Of a stretch of 20,521 nucleotides of DNA, positions 7,603 to 15,116 are shown piece after piece (position 1 is the first letter of the stretch; the number at the start of each line of letters is the position of its first letter). Source of the DNA: Coriobacteriales bacterium (GTDB lineage: Bacteria > Actinomycetota > Coriobacteriia > Coriobacteriales > JAEZZM01); assembly GCA_029983705.1 (NCBI GenBank), contig JASBYZ010000019.1, positions 1 to 20,521 on the forward strand, in the 5' to 3' direction. The translations under genes were made by a program, and so were the position numbers. Under the pieces are notes generated by a model. It was not told the origin of the DNA, did no database searches, and was given only the letters and a program-made list of their open reading frames with translations.

Positions 7603-8778
7603 ATGAAATATAAAGTAGTATGCCTCTGTGCTGGTCTTGCCCTGGCAGGATTAACAGCCTGCAGCGCACCAGCCCCAGAAAGTTCTGAGGATCAGCCAAA
7701 GGCTGAAACAGCTACTGCTCAGTCTCAAGAAGCAAGCTCAGCAAATGAGACTATCAGCTTTACCGACCAGGCAGGAAACACTGTTGAGTTAGACAAAACT
7801 CCTGAGAGATTTGTAACTACTGCTCTCCCTCTGCCAAGCGTATATGCTATCACCGGATCTCCTACTGATCGCCTCGTAGGTATGCATCCAGGATCTTTAA
7901 GTGCAATAGAGTCTGGTGTGATGGGTGCAATGTATCCTGAGCTTACAAAAATTCCTACCAACTTTATTGATGGCGAGAATATCAATATAGAAGAGCTTCT
8001 AAAGCTTAAGCCTGAAGCCGTAATGTATTGGGCTGATTATACGCAGCAATACGAAATGATGAATCATGCGGGCATCAAGACCATTGGTGTAACAACACAG
8101 GGCAAAGGTGATGCGCTCTACACCCTACAAACTTGGCTTGAGATCATGGGTAAGATGTTTGGCACGAGCGGTGATACCGATAAGGTTATTAACTACGGTA
8201 AAGAAGTAAGTGCTGAGATTCAAAAGAAGCTTGAGTCAGTACCAGACGATAAAAAAGTTAAGACCTTAATCATCTTTAACCATAATGGTAAGGATATGAC
8301 TACCTCTGGTGGAACTCACTATGGTCAGGTGTGGATTGAAAGCACTGGTGGCATAAATGTAGCTCGTGATATAGAAGGAACACCTGCTATAAGCATGGAG
8401 CAAGTCTATGAGTGGAATCCAGACGTTATCATTGTAAGTTCATTTACTAAATATACTGCTGAAGATATTTTAGAGAACAAAATTGAAGGCCAAGACTGGA
8501 GCAATGTAGCTGCAGTTAAAAACAAGAGAGTATATAAAGAGCCAGTTGGAATTTATCGTTGGTATCCACCTTCAGGTGATGCTCCTCTTATGACTCAATG
8601 GATGGCTCAAAAGCAATATCCAGAACTTTTTGATTACGACATGAAACAAAAAGTTATCGAGTACTACAAACAATTCTATAACTACGATTTAAGTGATGCT
8701 CAAGCAGAAGGCATCTTAAACTCAAATCCAGATGCTGCTAAGGGTGCAGACTGGCAACAAGGCGCACAAAAGAAATAA
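7603..8778 (+). CDS. Substrate-binding lipoprotein 1 (BtuF/FepB-type) of an iron-chelate-type ABC importer
   Basis: This 391-residue extracellular receptor begins with a lipoprotein signal peptide: Lys-rich start, hydrophobic core and lipobox LTAC, giving a lipidated Cys20. A disordered Ser/Ala/Glu/Gln-rich linker (about 21-50) follows, then the helical-backbone class III binding fold: FTDQAGNTVELDKTPERFV (about 52-70), INIEELLKLKPEAVMYW and WNPDVIIVSS. Near the C-terminus a conserved YRWYPPSGDAP is shared with the second receptor and may line the ligand pocket. ATG 7603 has AAGGAG six bases upstream and lies 16 bases after the NifH-like stop. It directly precedes permease 2 (3-base gap), so it most likely feeds that permease. 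Whether it also serves permease 1 is open. Confidence 0.92.
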   Translation: MKYKVVCLCAGLALAGLTACSAPAPESSEDQPKAETATAQSQEASSANETISFTDQAGNTVELDKTPERFVTTALPLPSVYAITGSPTDRLVGMHPGSLSAIESGVMGAMYPELTKIPTNFIDGENINIEELLKLKPEAVMYWADYTQQYEMMNHAGIKTIGVTTQGKGDALYTLQTWLEIMGKMFGTSGDTDKVINYGKEVSAEIQKKLESVPDDKKVKTLIIFNHNGKDMTTSGGTHYGQVWIESTGGINVARDIEGTPAISMEQVYEWNPDVIIVSSFTKYTAEDILENKIEGQDWSNVAAVKNKRVYKEPVGIYRWYPPSGDAPLMTQWMAQKQYPELFDYDMKQKVIEYYKQFYNYDLSDAQAEGILNSNPDAAKGADWQQGAQKK

Positions 8779-8781
8779 CCT

Positions 8782-9780
8782 ATGATTTCACCAAAGAGAA
8801 TTCCTATATTTATAGCTTTATTGCTGCTTATCCTTATCGCTTCAGTTTTTGCAGCTATTTGTATAGGTAGATATACCATTTCAATATATGAACTCTTTGC
8901 TCAGTTAAGCTTTTCTGGAGGAAGTGATCCCCTTGCCAAAACAGTGGTTTGGGATATTAGATTTCCTCGAGTGCTTACAGCGCTTACTGTAGGTGCGGGA
9001 CTCTCAGTTGCAGGTCTCGCCCTACAGGCGATGTTTTCAAACCCGCTTGTTGATACACAGATATTAGGTGTCTCATCTGCGGCAGGCTTTGGAGCGGCTT
9101 TAGGAATTTTACTATTTGATTCTACCTTGCTCACACAAATTACTGCCGTAATCTTTGGCTTTATAGGAATGGCTGCCACTTACTGGATGAGTAAAAAAGA
9201 AAATAGCAATCCAATACTCATGCTTGTTTTATCTGGCATTATAGTTGGGGCTATATTTCAGGCCTTAATTTCACTCACTAAGTTTGTAGCTGACCCAGAC
9301 CAGCAACTGCCAGCAATTACTTACTGGCTTATGGGTTCTTTAGCTGGAGCACACACTGAATCATTTTTAAGAAGTTTGCCGCTCTACGTTTTAGGTATAG
9401 GAATCATTTGGTTTATAAGATGGCACCTAAATGTGCTCTCACTTCCTGAAGATGAAGCAGTGTCTATGGGAGTAAATGTCAAATTGATTAGAGGCTTAAT
9501 CATTGTTTCATCAACAATTTTAGCTGCGGTATCAGTGTCATTGTGTGGGATGATCTCTTTCGTGGGATTGGCTATCCCCCACTTTTGTCGAATGCTTGTG
9601 GGAAGTAATCATAAAACACTTGTTCCCGTGTGCATAATTGTTGGTGCTATATTCCTGCTTGCTATTGACGTAACTGCTCGAACAGTAACTGAAGCTGAAA
9701 TTCCTCTTTCTGTATTAACTGCCTTAATTGGTGCCCCATTTTTTGCAGTCTTACTTAAAAAGACAGGAGGTATTTGGTGA
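8782..9780 (+). CDS. FecCD-family ABC importer permease 2
   Basis: This 332-residue membrane subunit is of the same type as the one at 2470. Landmarks are WDIRFPRVLTALTVGAGLSV (about 57-76), FSNPLVDTQILGVSSAAGFG (about 85-104), the ATPase-coupling loop LSLPEDEAVSMGVN (about 219-232), MISFVGLAIPHFCRM (about 257-271) and LTALIGAPFF (about 312-321). No strong ribosome site precedes the ATG, only three bases after the receptor stop, which suggests coupled translation. The stop overlaps the following ATPase start as GTGA. Its 3' end is nearly the same at DNA level as that of permease 1 (AAAAAGAC-GGAGGTA-TTGGT), a trace of duplication. Iron-chelate, heme and cobalamin permeases all share this fold. 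Confidence 0.93.
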   Translation: MISPKRIPIFIALLLLILIASVFAAICIGRYTISIYELFAQLSFSGGSDPLAKTVVWDIRFPRVLTALTVGAGLSVAGLALQAMFSNPLVDTQILGVSSAAGFGAALGILLFDSTLLTQITAVIFGFIGMAATYWMSKKENSNPILMLVLSGIIVGAIFQALISLTKFVADPDQQLPAITYWLMGSLAGAHTESFLRSLPLYVLGIGIIWFIRWHLNVLSLPEDEAVSMGVNVKLIRGLIIVSSTILAAVSVSLCGMISFVGLAIPHFCRMLVGSNHKTLVPVCIIVGAIFLLAIDVTARTVTEAEIPLSVLTALIGAPFFAVLLKKTGGIW

Positions 9781-10556
9781 TATCTCTAAAAGACGTGAGC
9801 TTTGCTTATTCTGCTGAAAACAAGATTCTTAATAAGCTCAGTTTTGATATAGAGCGAGGAGAAACCCTTGCTATTTTAGGCCCAAACGGAGTTGGAAAAA
9901 CAACGCTCTTAAGATGCATGATGAAGTTTTTAGCTCTTTCTGAAGGAACTATTTCAATTGATGGTGAAAACATCAAAGATATTTCTTCAAAAAACTTTTG
10001 GAAGGAAGTCTCATATGTACCCCAGGCCAAGCTAAATTCTTTTTCATACTCAGTCATAGACACCGTAGTAATGGGAGCAGCTCCATACATAGGCCTTGGT
10101 AAGCGTCCTAAAAAGTCAGATTACCATAAAGCCCAATTTATCCTCAATAATTTAGGGCTCCATAATTTAGAGCATCACTTAAGCAAGCAGCTTTCTGGCG
10201 GACAACTTCAGATGGTGTATATTGCTCGTGCGCTCATGAAAGACCCACAGATATTAATCCTTGATGAGCCAGAGTCTAATTTAGACATGAAAAACCAGAT
10301 TAAAGTCTTAGAGATCTTAAAAGAGCAAAAGAAAAAAGGGATTACCGTAATTATTAATACGCACTACCCTGAGCATGCCCTAAGCATAGCTCACAAGTCA
10401 CTGCTCTTAGGTAAGGACTTAAGTCATACCTTTGGCTTGAGTAAAGACGTCATCACCTCAGAAAATCTTAAGAAATATTTTGAAGTAAATAACACTATTG
10501 TCTCAGCAACACAAAAAGATACTACTAATTTTGCTGTCATTTCATTTAGTGATTAA
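9777..10556 (+). CDS. FepC/FecE-type ABC importer ATPase 2
   Basis: This 259-residue ATPase is the partner of permease 2. It has Walker A GPNGVGKTT (35-43), Q-loop Gln83 in YVPQAK, canonical signature LSGGQ (139-143), Walker B ILILDEP (159-165) with D-loop NLD, and H-loop His197 in NTHYP. The GTG at 9777 is preferred: AGGAGG ends six bases upstream and the start overlaps the permease stop by four bases. An in-frame TTG at 9774 would put the ribosome site too close. Unlike ATPase 1 it keeps the standard LSGGQ. The C-terminal ~50 residues differ from those of the paralogue. Confidence 0.93.
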   Translation: MISLKDVSFAYSAENKILNKLSFDIERGETLAILGPNGVGKTTLLRCMMKFLALSEGTISIDGENIKDISSKNFWKEVSYVPQAKLNSFSYSVIDTVVMGAAPYIGLGKRPKKSDYHKAQFILNNLGLHNLEHHLSKQLSGGQLQMVYIARALMKDPQILILDEPESNLDMKNQIKVLEILKEQKKKGITVIINTHYPEHALSIAHKSLLLGKDLSHTFGLSKDVITSENLKKYFEVNNTIVSATQKDTTNFAVISFSD

Positions 10557-10577
10557 TTGTATAGAAAGGTAAGGTAC

Positions 10578-11780
10578 ATGAACAATTTAAATCGTAGACA
10601 GTTTACCCTGCTCTCAGGACTTTCACTACTCTCACTTGGCACGCTCAGTGCTTGTAGCGTATCAGGTGAAAAAGAAGCTCCTAAAGAGGAAGAAAAACCA
10701 GAAGAGAAGAAAGAATCTGCTGAAGCTAGTGGAGAAAAGTCAACTTCTGGTAAAAGGACCATCAAAGACCATGGCGACAATATCGTAGAGTTACCTGAGA
10801 AAATAGAGAGAGTTGTAATTACCTCTATCACCCCTCTCCCAAGCGTATACTGCATGTATCGCGGTGGCGTTGAAGGCTTAATTGGTATGTCTTCTTCAGC
10901 TATGGCTGCTGCTAAAAACTCTTATCTACCAAACATCTATCCTGAAATTGCCGATATTCGTACAGACTTTTATCAGGGCGGAAAGCTCAACATTGAAGAA
11001 CTTGTTGCAATGAAACCAGACGTCGTATTGTATCGAGTAAATTCTGAGGGCGAAAAAGAGCTCCTTGAGAAGGCTGGACTTTGTGCAGTAGGATTTTCAG
11101 TAACCTTAGGTAAGTTTAACTGTCTCGAAACCTTTAATGGCTGGTTAGACCTCTTAAGACAAATATTCCCTGAGGAGAAAAACACCAAGGGTGTATATGA
11201 ATATGGTCAAAAAGTTTATAAAGAGATTACCGATAAGACCTCTAAGCTCTCAGATGAAGACAAGCCAAAAGTTTTAGCACTTCACATGTGTGCAAACGGC
11301 ATCCTTAAGTGCTCTGGATCTAACTTCTTTGGTGACTGGTGGATTAACACAAGCGGTGGAGTAAATGTTGCTGCAGACTTAAAGGGTCCAGCAGAAATTT
11401 CTATGGAGCAGATTTATCAGTGGAACCCAGATAAGATTATTATTAACAACTTCTGTTCATTCTTACCAGAAGATCTCTATGAAAATAATCTTGAAGGTCT
11501 AGACTGGAGACCGGTAAAGGCTGTTCAAAATAAAGAGGTTTATAAGGTTCCTCTTGGTACCTACAGATGGTTCCCACCTTCAAGTGATACCCCAGTCGCT
11601 CTCTACTGGTTTGCAAAGACTATCCAACCAGAACTCTTTAAAGATGTAGACATGGATCAAGAGCTCAAAAATTACTTCAAGCAGTACTATAACTTTGACT
11701 TAAATGACGAGGAGTTACAAAAGATTTATAACCCACCTCGTGAGGCTGCAGGTAACTCTTGGAAAAAAGAAGCTAAATAA
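10578..11780 (+). CDS. Substrate-binding lipoprotein 2 with a Tat-like signal peptide
   Basis: This 400-residue receptor is homologous to the one at 7603: PLPSVY, NIEELVAMKPDVVLY, ISMEQIYQWNPDKIII, the LEGLDW-like segment and YRWFPPSSDTP all have counterparts. Its signal differs. NRRQFTLL (Arg6-Arg7) followed by a mild hydrophobic core and lipobox LSAC (Cys26) looks like a twin-arginine lipoprotein signal, whereas receptor 1 has a plain Sec lipoprotein signal. A Lys/Glu-rich linker (about 30-60) follows the lipid anchor. ATG 10578 has AAAGG eight bases upstream and lies 21 bases after the ATPase stop; an in-frame TTG at 10557 lacks a ribosome site. It is the last gene of the operon, followed by a strong terminator. 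Tat use would suggest folding or ligand loading before export, but this is only inferred. Confidence 0.9.
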   Translation: MNNLNRRQFTLLSGLSLLSLGTLSACSVSGEKEAPKEEEKPEEKKESAEASGEKSTSGKRTIKDHGDNIVELPEKIERVVITSITPLPSVYCMYRGGVEGLIGMSSSAMAAAKNSYLPNIYPEIADIRTDFYQGGKLNIEELVAMKPDVVLYRVNSEGEKELLEKAGLCAVGFSVTLGKFNCLETFNGWLDLLRQIFPEEKNTKGVYEYGQKVYKEITDKTSKLSDEDKPKVLALHMCANGILKCSGSNFFGDWWINTSGGVNVAADLKGPAEISMEQIYQWNPDKIIINNFCSFLPEDLYENNLEGLDWRPVKAVQNKEVYKVPLGTYRWFPPSSDTPVALYWFAKTIQPELFKDVDMDQELKNYFKQYYNFDLNDEELQKIYNPPREAAGNSWKKEAK

Positions 11781-11790
11781 GCTTGAGTCT

Positions 11791-11821
11791 AAAGTCTCCC
11801 ATGTATATGGGAGACTTTTTT
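11791..11821 (+). terminator. Intrinsic terminator of the nine-gene operon
   Basis: AAAGTCTCCCAT, loop GTAT, ATGGGAGACTTT form a perfect 12-bp stem followed by a run of six T on the plus strand. The element lies 10 bases after the last stop and overlaps the stop codon of the convergent fetB gene. On the minus strand the stem is followed by TTTAGACT, so it may also slow fetB transcripts. Confidence 0.93.
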
Positions 11822-12602
11822 ATCTCTTGATGTAGTAGCCTTCTTTTGAAAAAGACTTTGAGTATGAAAAATAGCAGGCTGCAAATACTGCTAAGGCGCT
11901 TGCAGCACTCTGCATAAGTACAACTACAATTTGGTATTTTGAAGCTGCGAGAGGATCTGCGCCAGCTAAGATTTGTCCGCTCATCATACCTGGAATAGAT
12001 ACAATTCCAACTGCAGACATCATAGCAATAGTAGGAAGCATACCTGCATTTATTGAGTGCTTAATTGATGGAAGCGCTGCTTCAAACGGACTTGCGCCAA
12101 GTGCAACTAAGGCATCAAGCTCATCTTTTCTTTTTTCTAAGTCATCAAAAAGCCTGTTTATTGCTAGCGCTACTGCAGTCATTGCGTTTCCAATAATCAT
12201 TGATGATATTGGAATCATGTGGCGGGCAGAATACCAGGGTTCAGCTTGTATAACTCCCTCAACAACTAATAAGGCCACAATAACTGAAGAGAAAAAGAGC
12301 GATATAAAAATAGAGGGCCAAAGATTTGGAATTTTTCTATCTACACGCTTAACTGCAATTTGAGTTGCTGCAACAATCATAAAGAGCACTACTAAAAGAA
12401 CTATCCACCAGCTTTGAAGCGCAAATACATAGTTGAGGATAAAGCCTAAGGCAAGAAGCTGAACAAAGGTTCTAATAGCTCCAATAATTAAATTTTTGCT
12501 TTGGCCAAGCTTCATCTTGATAGAAATACCTATGGTGATAAGTATTAAAAGTCCCGCAAGCAGTAACTGAAGATAGCCTATGTCTATAACTCCACTATTC
12601 AT
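11820..12602 (-). CDS. fetB: FetB-family ABC transporter permease (UPF0014), putative iron exporter
   Basis: This 260-residue, strongly hydrophobic protein matches the UPF0014/FetB family: GAIRTFVQLLALGFIL in the first third, MIPISSMIIGNAMTAVALA in the middle, LVALGASPFEAALPSIKHS, then MSAVGIVSIPGMMSGQILAGADP. In E. coli FetAB is an ABC pair linked to iron efflux and peroxide resistance; export here is by family analogy. ATG 12602 overlaps the end of fetA by 8 bases, with GAGGAA about ten bases upstream; an in-frame TTG at 12611 would sit right against that ribosome site. It is convergent with the plus-strand import operon and ends within its terminator. It appears to be the last gene of a recA-recX-fetA-fetB transcript. 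Confidence 0.9.
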   Translation of the reverse strand: MNSGVIDIGYLQLLLAGLLILITIGISIKMKLGQSKNLIIGAIRTFVQLLALGFILNYVFALQSWWIVLLVVLFMIVAATQIAVKRVDRKIPNLWPSIFISLFFSSVIVALLVVEGVIQAEPWYSARHMIPISSMIIGNAMTAVALAINRLFDDLEKRKDELDALVALGASPFEAALPSIKHSINAGMLPTIAMMSAVGIVSIPGMMSGQILAGADPLAASKYQIVVVLMQSAASALAVFAACYFSYSKSFSKEGYYIKR

Positions 12603-13263
12603 GTCGATCAAGTTCCTCTAGCTTTGCATTGTTGATATAAAATCTACGATATCCTCGCCCGTCATCGTCTTTATGTCTAATTCTTAACACACTAGCTCCC
12701 TTTCGTGCTGCCCTATCTACGAGCTCCCATAAGGCATCAGCACTCTTAGAGTCTAAGGACGCATCTACTTCATCAAGAAGCATTACCTTAGGCTTTGTAA
12801 GATAATTTCTTGCAAATGCAATACGTGCTTGCTGTCCCCCAGAAAGTTTATGGGCGTTATGTTCAAGATCAACATCTTCAAGGAGTAGTGCATCTAAGAC
12901 CTCCCTCATCTCGCCTTGATTAGGCACATGAGAGTTTTGTCTTACCTTATAGCTAAAGGGAAGTAAGAGATTTTCTAAGACACTTGCATCAATAAGTGAG
13001 GTAGTCTGCATAAACAGACATACTTCCCTTCTCCATATGGTATTTTTTATCTCTTTTGAATTTTTACCATCTAATATAAACTCACCAGAGTCTCGTGGAA
13101 TAAGTTTAGCAAGTGCTTTTAGAATAGTTGACTTTCCAGAACCAGAAGGGCCAGTTAAATCATAGATTTTACCATCTTCCAAAGTAAAATTTGCATCTTT
13201 TACCACTACTTTAGTTTCTGATTCATTTACATACGAGCAGCTTAAATGGTTAACTCTTAACAC
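12595..13263 (-). CDS. fetA: FetA-type ABC ATPase, partner of FetB
   Basis: This 222-residue ATPase has Walker A GPSGSGKST (38-46), Q-loop Gln86 in LFMQTTSL, signature LSGGQ (140-144), Walker B VMLLDEVDASLD (160-171) and an H-loop-position His197 in RIRHKDDD. The DEVDAS Walker B/D-loop and neighbour fetB point to the FetA family. The start is GTG 13263, overlapping the recX stop region by 7 bases, with GAGGAAG seven bases upstream, so translation is probably coupled to recX. That overlap places the pair in the recA-recX transcript and so possibly under SOS control. The C-terminus after the H-loop is short (about 25 residues), as expected for this small ATPase. Confidence 0.87.
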   Translation of the reverse strand: MLRVNHLSCSYVNESETKVVVKDANFTLEDGKIYDLTGPSGSGKSTILKALAKLIPRDSGEFILDGKNSKEIKNTIWRREVCLFMQTTSLIDASVLENLLLPFSYKVRQNSHVPNQGEMREVLDALLLEDVDLEHNAHKLSGGQQARIAFARNYLTKPKVMLLDEVDASLDSKSADALWELVDRAARKGASVLRIRHKDDDGRGYRRFYINNAKLEELDRHE

Positions 13264-13919
13264 GTCTCATCTTCCTCTGAGAGCCTTAGTTTTATAGCTT
13301 GTTTAATAACCTCAGACGAATAGCCCTTAGAAGCTAAAAAGCGATAAAACTTTTCATAGGGGTTTTTACTTGCAATACTTTTTTTTGTAAGTAAATTGTA
13401 AGCTCTCTCTAAGGAATCATCAAAACTAAAATAAGAATGTGGATAGTCAGGAATTTCGTCTAAGTTGATGCCTCTTAATTTTAGCTCACGCTCTATTCTA
13501 AATTTATCCCAGCCTTGAAGCTTTTTTTGATAAATAAAACTCTGAGCATAGCGCTTGTCATTTATAAATTTCTTTTCTTGAGCAAGCTTTAACTGAGACT
13601 CAACTAAGTCAGGTGAAAATCCTTCTTGAGTAAGTTTTTGGCGCAGCTCATCTGCACTCTTATCTCTTCTTTCAATAATAGAAATAAGACGAGCCCAACA
13701 ACTTCTTTTTAAAAGATCTTCTAAATAATGCTCAAAACTTTCTAGACTTCCCTCTATAAAGGGATCTTTTTTAAAAAAATTCACGCTTGCATTAGGAATC
13801 TCTTTTGTATGCTCAACATCATCCACTACATAAGAAATGGAGCCCATTTTTTGAGGGGCTCCAAATGATTGCATAGATTTTTTTGCAGCACTTACTTCTA
13901 CTTGACTCACGTAGGGCAC
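13257..13919 (-). CDS. recX: RecX family regulator of RecA
   Basis: RecX binds RecA filaments and limits their activity. The 220-residue protein has the three-helix repeat core: LISIIERRDKSADELRQKL, GFSPDLVESQLKLAQEKKFI, NDKRYAQSFI, GWDKFRIERELKLRGI and, near the C-terminus, YEKFYRFLASKGYSSEVIKQAIK. A non-conserved segment of about 75 residues precedes the core. Of several in-frame GTG codons, 13919 is chosen because AAGGGA lies six bases upstream; GTG 13925 would touch that ribosome site. It lies 22 bases after recA, the usual partner order, and overlaps fetA at its end. Confidence 0.9.
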   Translation of the reverse strand: MPYVSQVEVSAAKKSMQSFGAPQKMGSISYVVDDVEHTKEIPNASVNFFKKDPFIEGSLESFEHYLEDLLKRSCWARLISIIERRDKSADELRQKLTQEGFSPDLVESQLKLAQEKKFINDKRYAQSFIYQKKLQGWDKFRIERELKLRGINLDEIPDYPHSYFSFDDSLERAYNLLTKKSIASKNPYEKFYRFLASKGYSSEVIKQAIKLRLSEEDETC

Positions 13920-13941
13920 GTGCACTCCCTTAATTGATTAC

Positions 13942-15006
13942 CTACTCTTCTTCAGCTGTCTCTTCTTCTAAATCTACAAGACCTAAAGCTTCTCTTACCT
14001 TATGTTCAATTTCATCACAGAGTTTAGGATTTGACTTTAAGAACTCTTTAGCAGCTTCTCTACCCTGTCCTAATCTTTCATCTTCATAGGTATACCAAGC
14101 ACCTGATTTAGAAACAATTCCCTCATCTACACCAACATCTAAAAGAGAACCTTCTTTAGAAATTCCCTCACCATACATGATGTCAAATTCAGCCTGCCTA
14201 AATGGTGGAGCTACCTTATTTTTAACAACCTTTACACGCACTCTATTACCAATTACATCTGAGCCATTTTTAAGTGACTCAATGCGTCTGATGTCCATAC
14301 GAACTGATGAGAAAAATTTAAGCGCACGTCCACCCGGAGTAGTCTCTGGGTTTCCAAACATAATGCCAATTTTTTCACGAAGCTGGTTAATAAATATACA
14401 GATAGTGTTTGATTTAGAAAGTGAGCCCGCAAGCTTTCTGAGTGCTTGAGACATCAATCGGGCCTGAAGACCAACGCTTGAATCTCCAATCTCACCTTCA
14501 ATTTCTGCACGTGGTACAAGTGCAGCTACAGAGTCTACAACCACAACATCAATTGCACTTGAGCGAACAAGCATGTCGCAGATTTCTAGTGCCTGCTCAC
14601 CGGTATCTGGCTGAGAAATCAATACCTCATCAATATCTACACCAATTTTTGCAGCGTAGCCAGGATCTAGAGCGTGCTCAGCATCAATAAAGGCTACAAC
14701 CCCGCCAAGGGCTTGTGCTTGGGCAATAATTGAAAGTGCCAAGGTTGTCTTACCAGAAGACTCAGGACCATAAATCTCAACAATACGCCCTCTTGGAACA
14801 CCGCCAATACCAAGCGCTGCATCTAAAGAAATTGATCCAGTAGGAATAGGTTCAATACCATAGTCTGGTCCCCCGTCTCCATACTTCATGATGGAGCCTT
14901 TACCAAATTTCTTTATAATCTCACTGGTAGTGAGGTCGACCATCTTGTCGCGCTCTTCACCATAGGTACGCTCATTAACTTCTTTTTTAGCTTTTTTAGT
15001 AGCCAT
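13942..15006 (-). CDS. recA: RecA recombinase
   Basis: RecA is the ATP-dependent strand-exchange protein and SOS co-protease. The 354-residue product is of normal length: Walker A GPESSGKT (80-87), VVAFIDAEHALDP, VVVVDSVAALVPRAEIEGE, IFINQLREKIGIMFGNPETTPGGRALKF (loop L2 and flanks) and an acidic C-terminus EEETAEEE. ATG 15006 has AGGAG five bases upstream; an in-frame TTG at 15021 would overlap this site. It has its own promoter with an SOS box, and is followed closely by recX and the fetAB pair. Confidence 0.98.
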   Translation of the reverse strand: MATKKAKKEVNERTYGEERDKMVDLTTSEIIKKFGKGSIMKYGDGGPDYGIEPIPTGSISLDAALGIGGVPRGRIVEIYGPESSGKTTLALSIIAQAQALGGVVAFIDAEHALDPGYAAKIGVDIDEVLISQPDTGEQALEICDMLVRSSAIDVVVVDSVAALVPRAEIEGEIGDSSVGLQARLMSQALRKLAGSLSKSNTICIFINQLREKIGIMFGNPETTPGGRALKFFSSVRMDIRRIESLKNGSDVIGNRVRVKVVKNKVAPPFRQAEFDIMYGEGISKEGSLLDVGVDEGIVSKSGAWYTYEDERLGQGREAAKEFLKSNPKLCDEIEHKVREALGLVDLEEETAEEE

Positions 15007-15036
15007 CAACACTCCTGTCAATTAATCTATTACGAC

Positions 15037-15066
15037 AGTATACTCGAACATGTGTTCTGTAGTCAA
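15037..15066 (-). promoter_or_regulatory. recA promoter
   Basis: On the minus strand TTGACT (15061-15066), an 18-base spacer and TATACT (15037-15042) form a good sigma-A promoter. Transcription would start near 15030, giving a leader of about 24 bases before the recA ATG. The SOS box lies entirely inside the spacer. Confidence 0.8.
15045..15058. promoter_or_regulatory. LexA/SOS box in the recA promoter
   Basis: CGAAC-ATGT-GTTCT differs by one base from the CGAAC-N4-GTTCG operator used by LexA in Bacillus and many actinobacteria. Its place between the -35 and -10 boxes of recA is where a LexA dimer would block polymerase. The downstream recX, fetA and fetB genes are probably co-regulated. Confidence 0.88.
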
Positions 15067-15116
15067 GCTCTAGCTTAAGTATGAAGCCTTTTGCCTAATC
15101 TAGCCAAAGCTTATTC

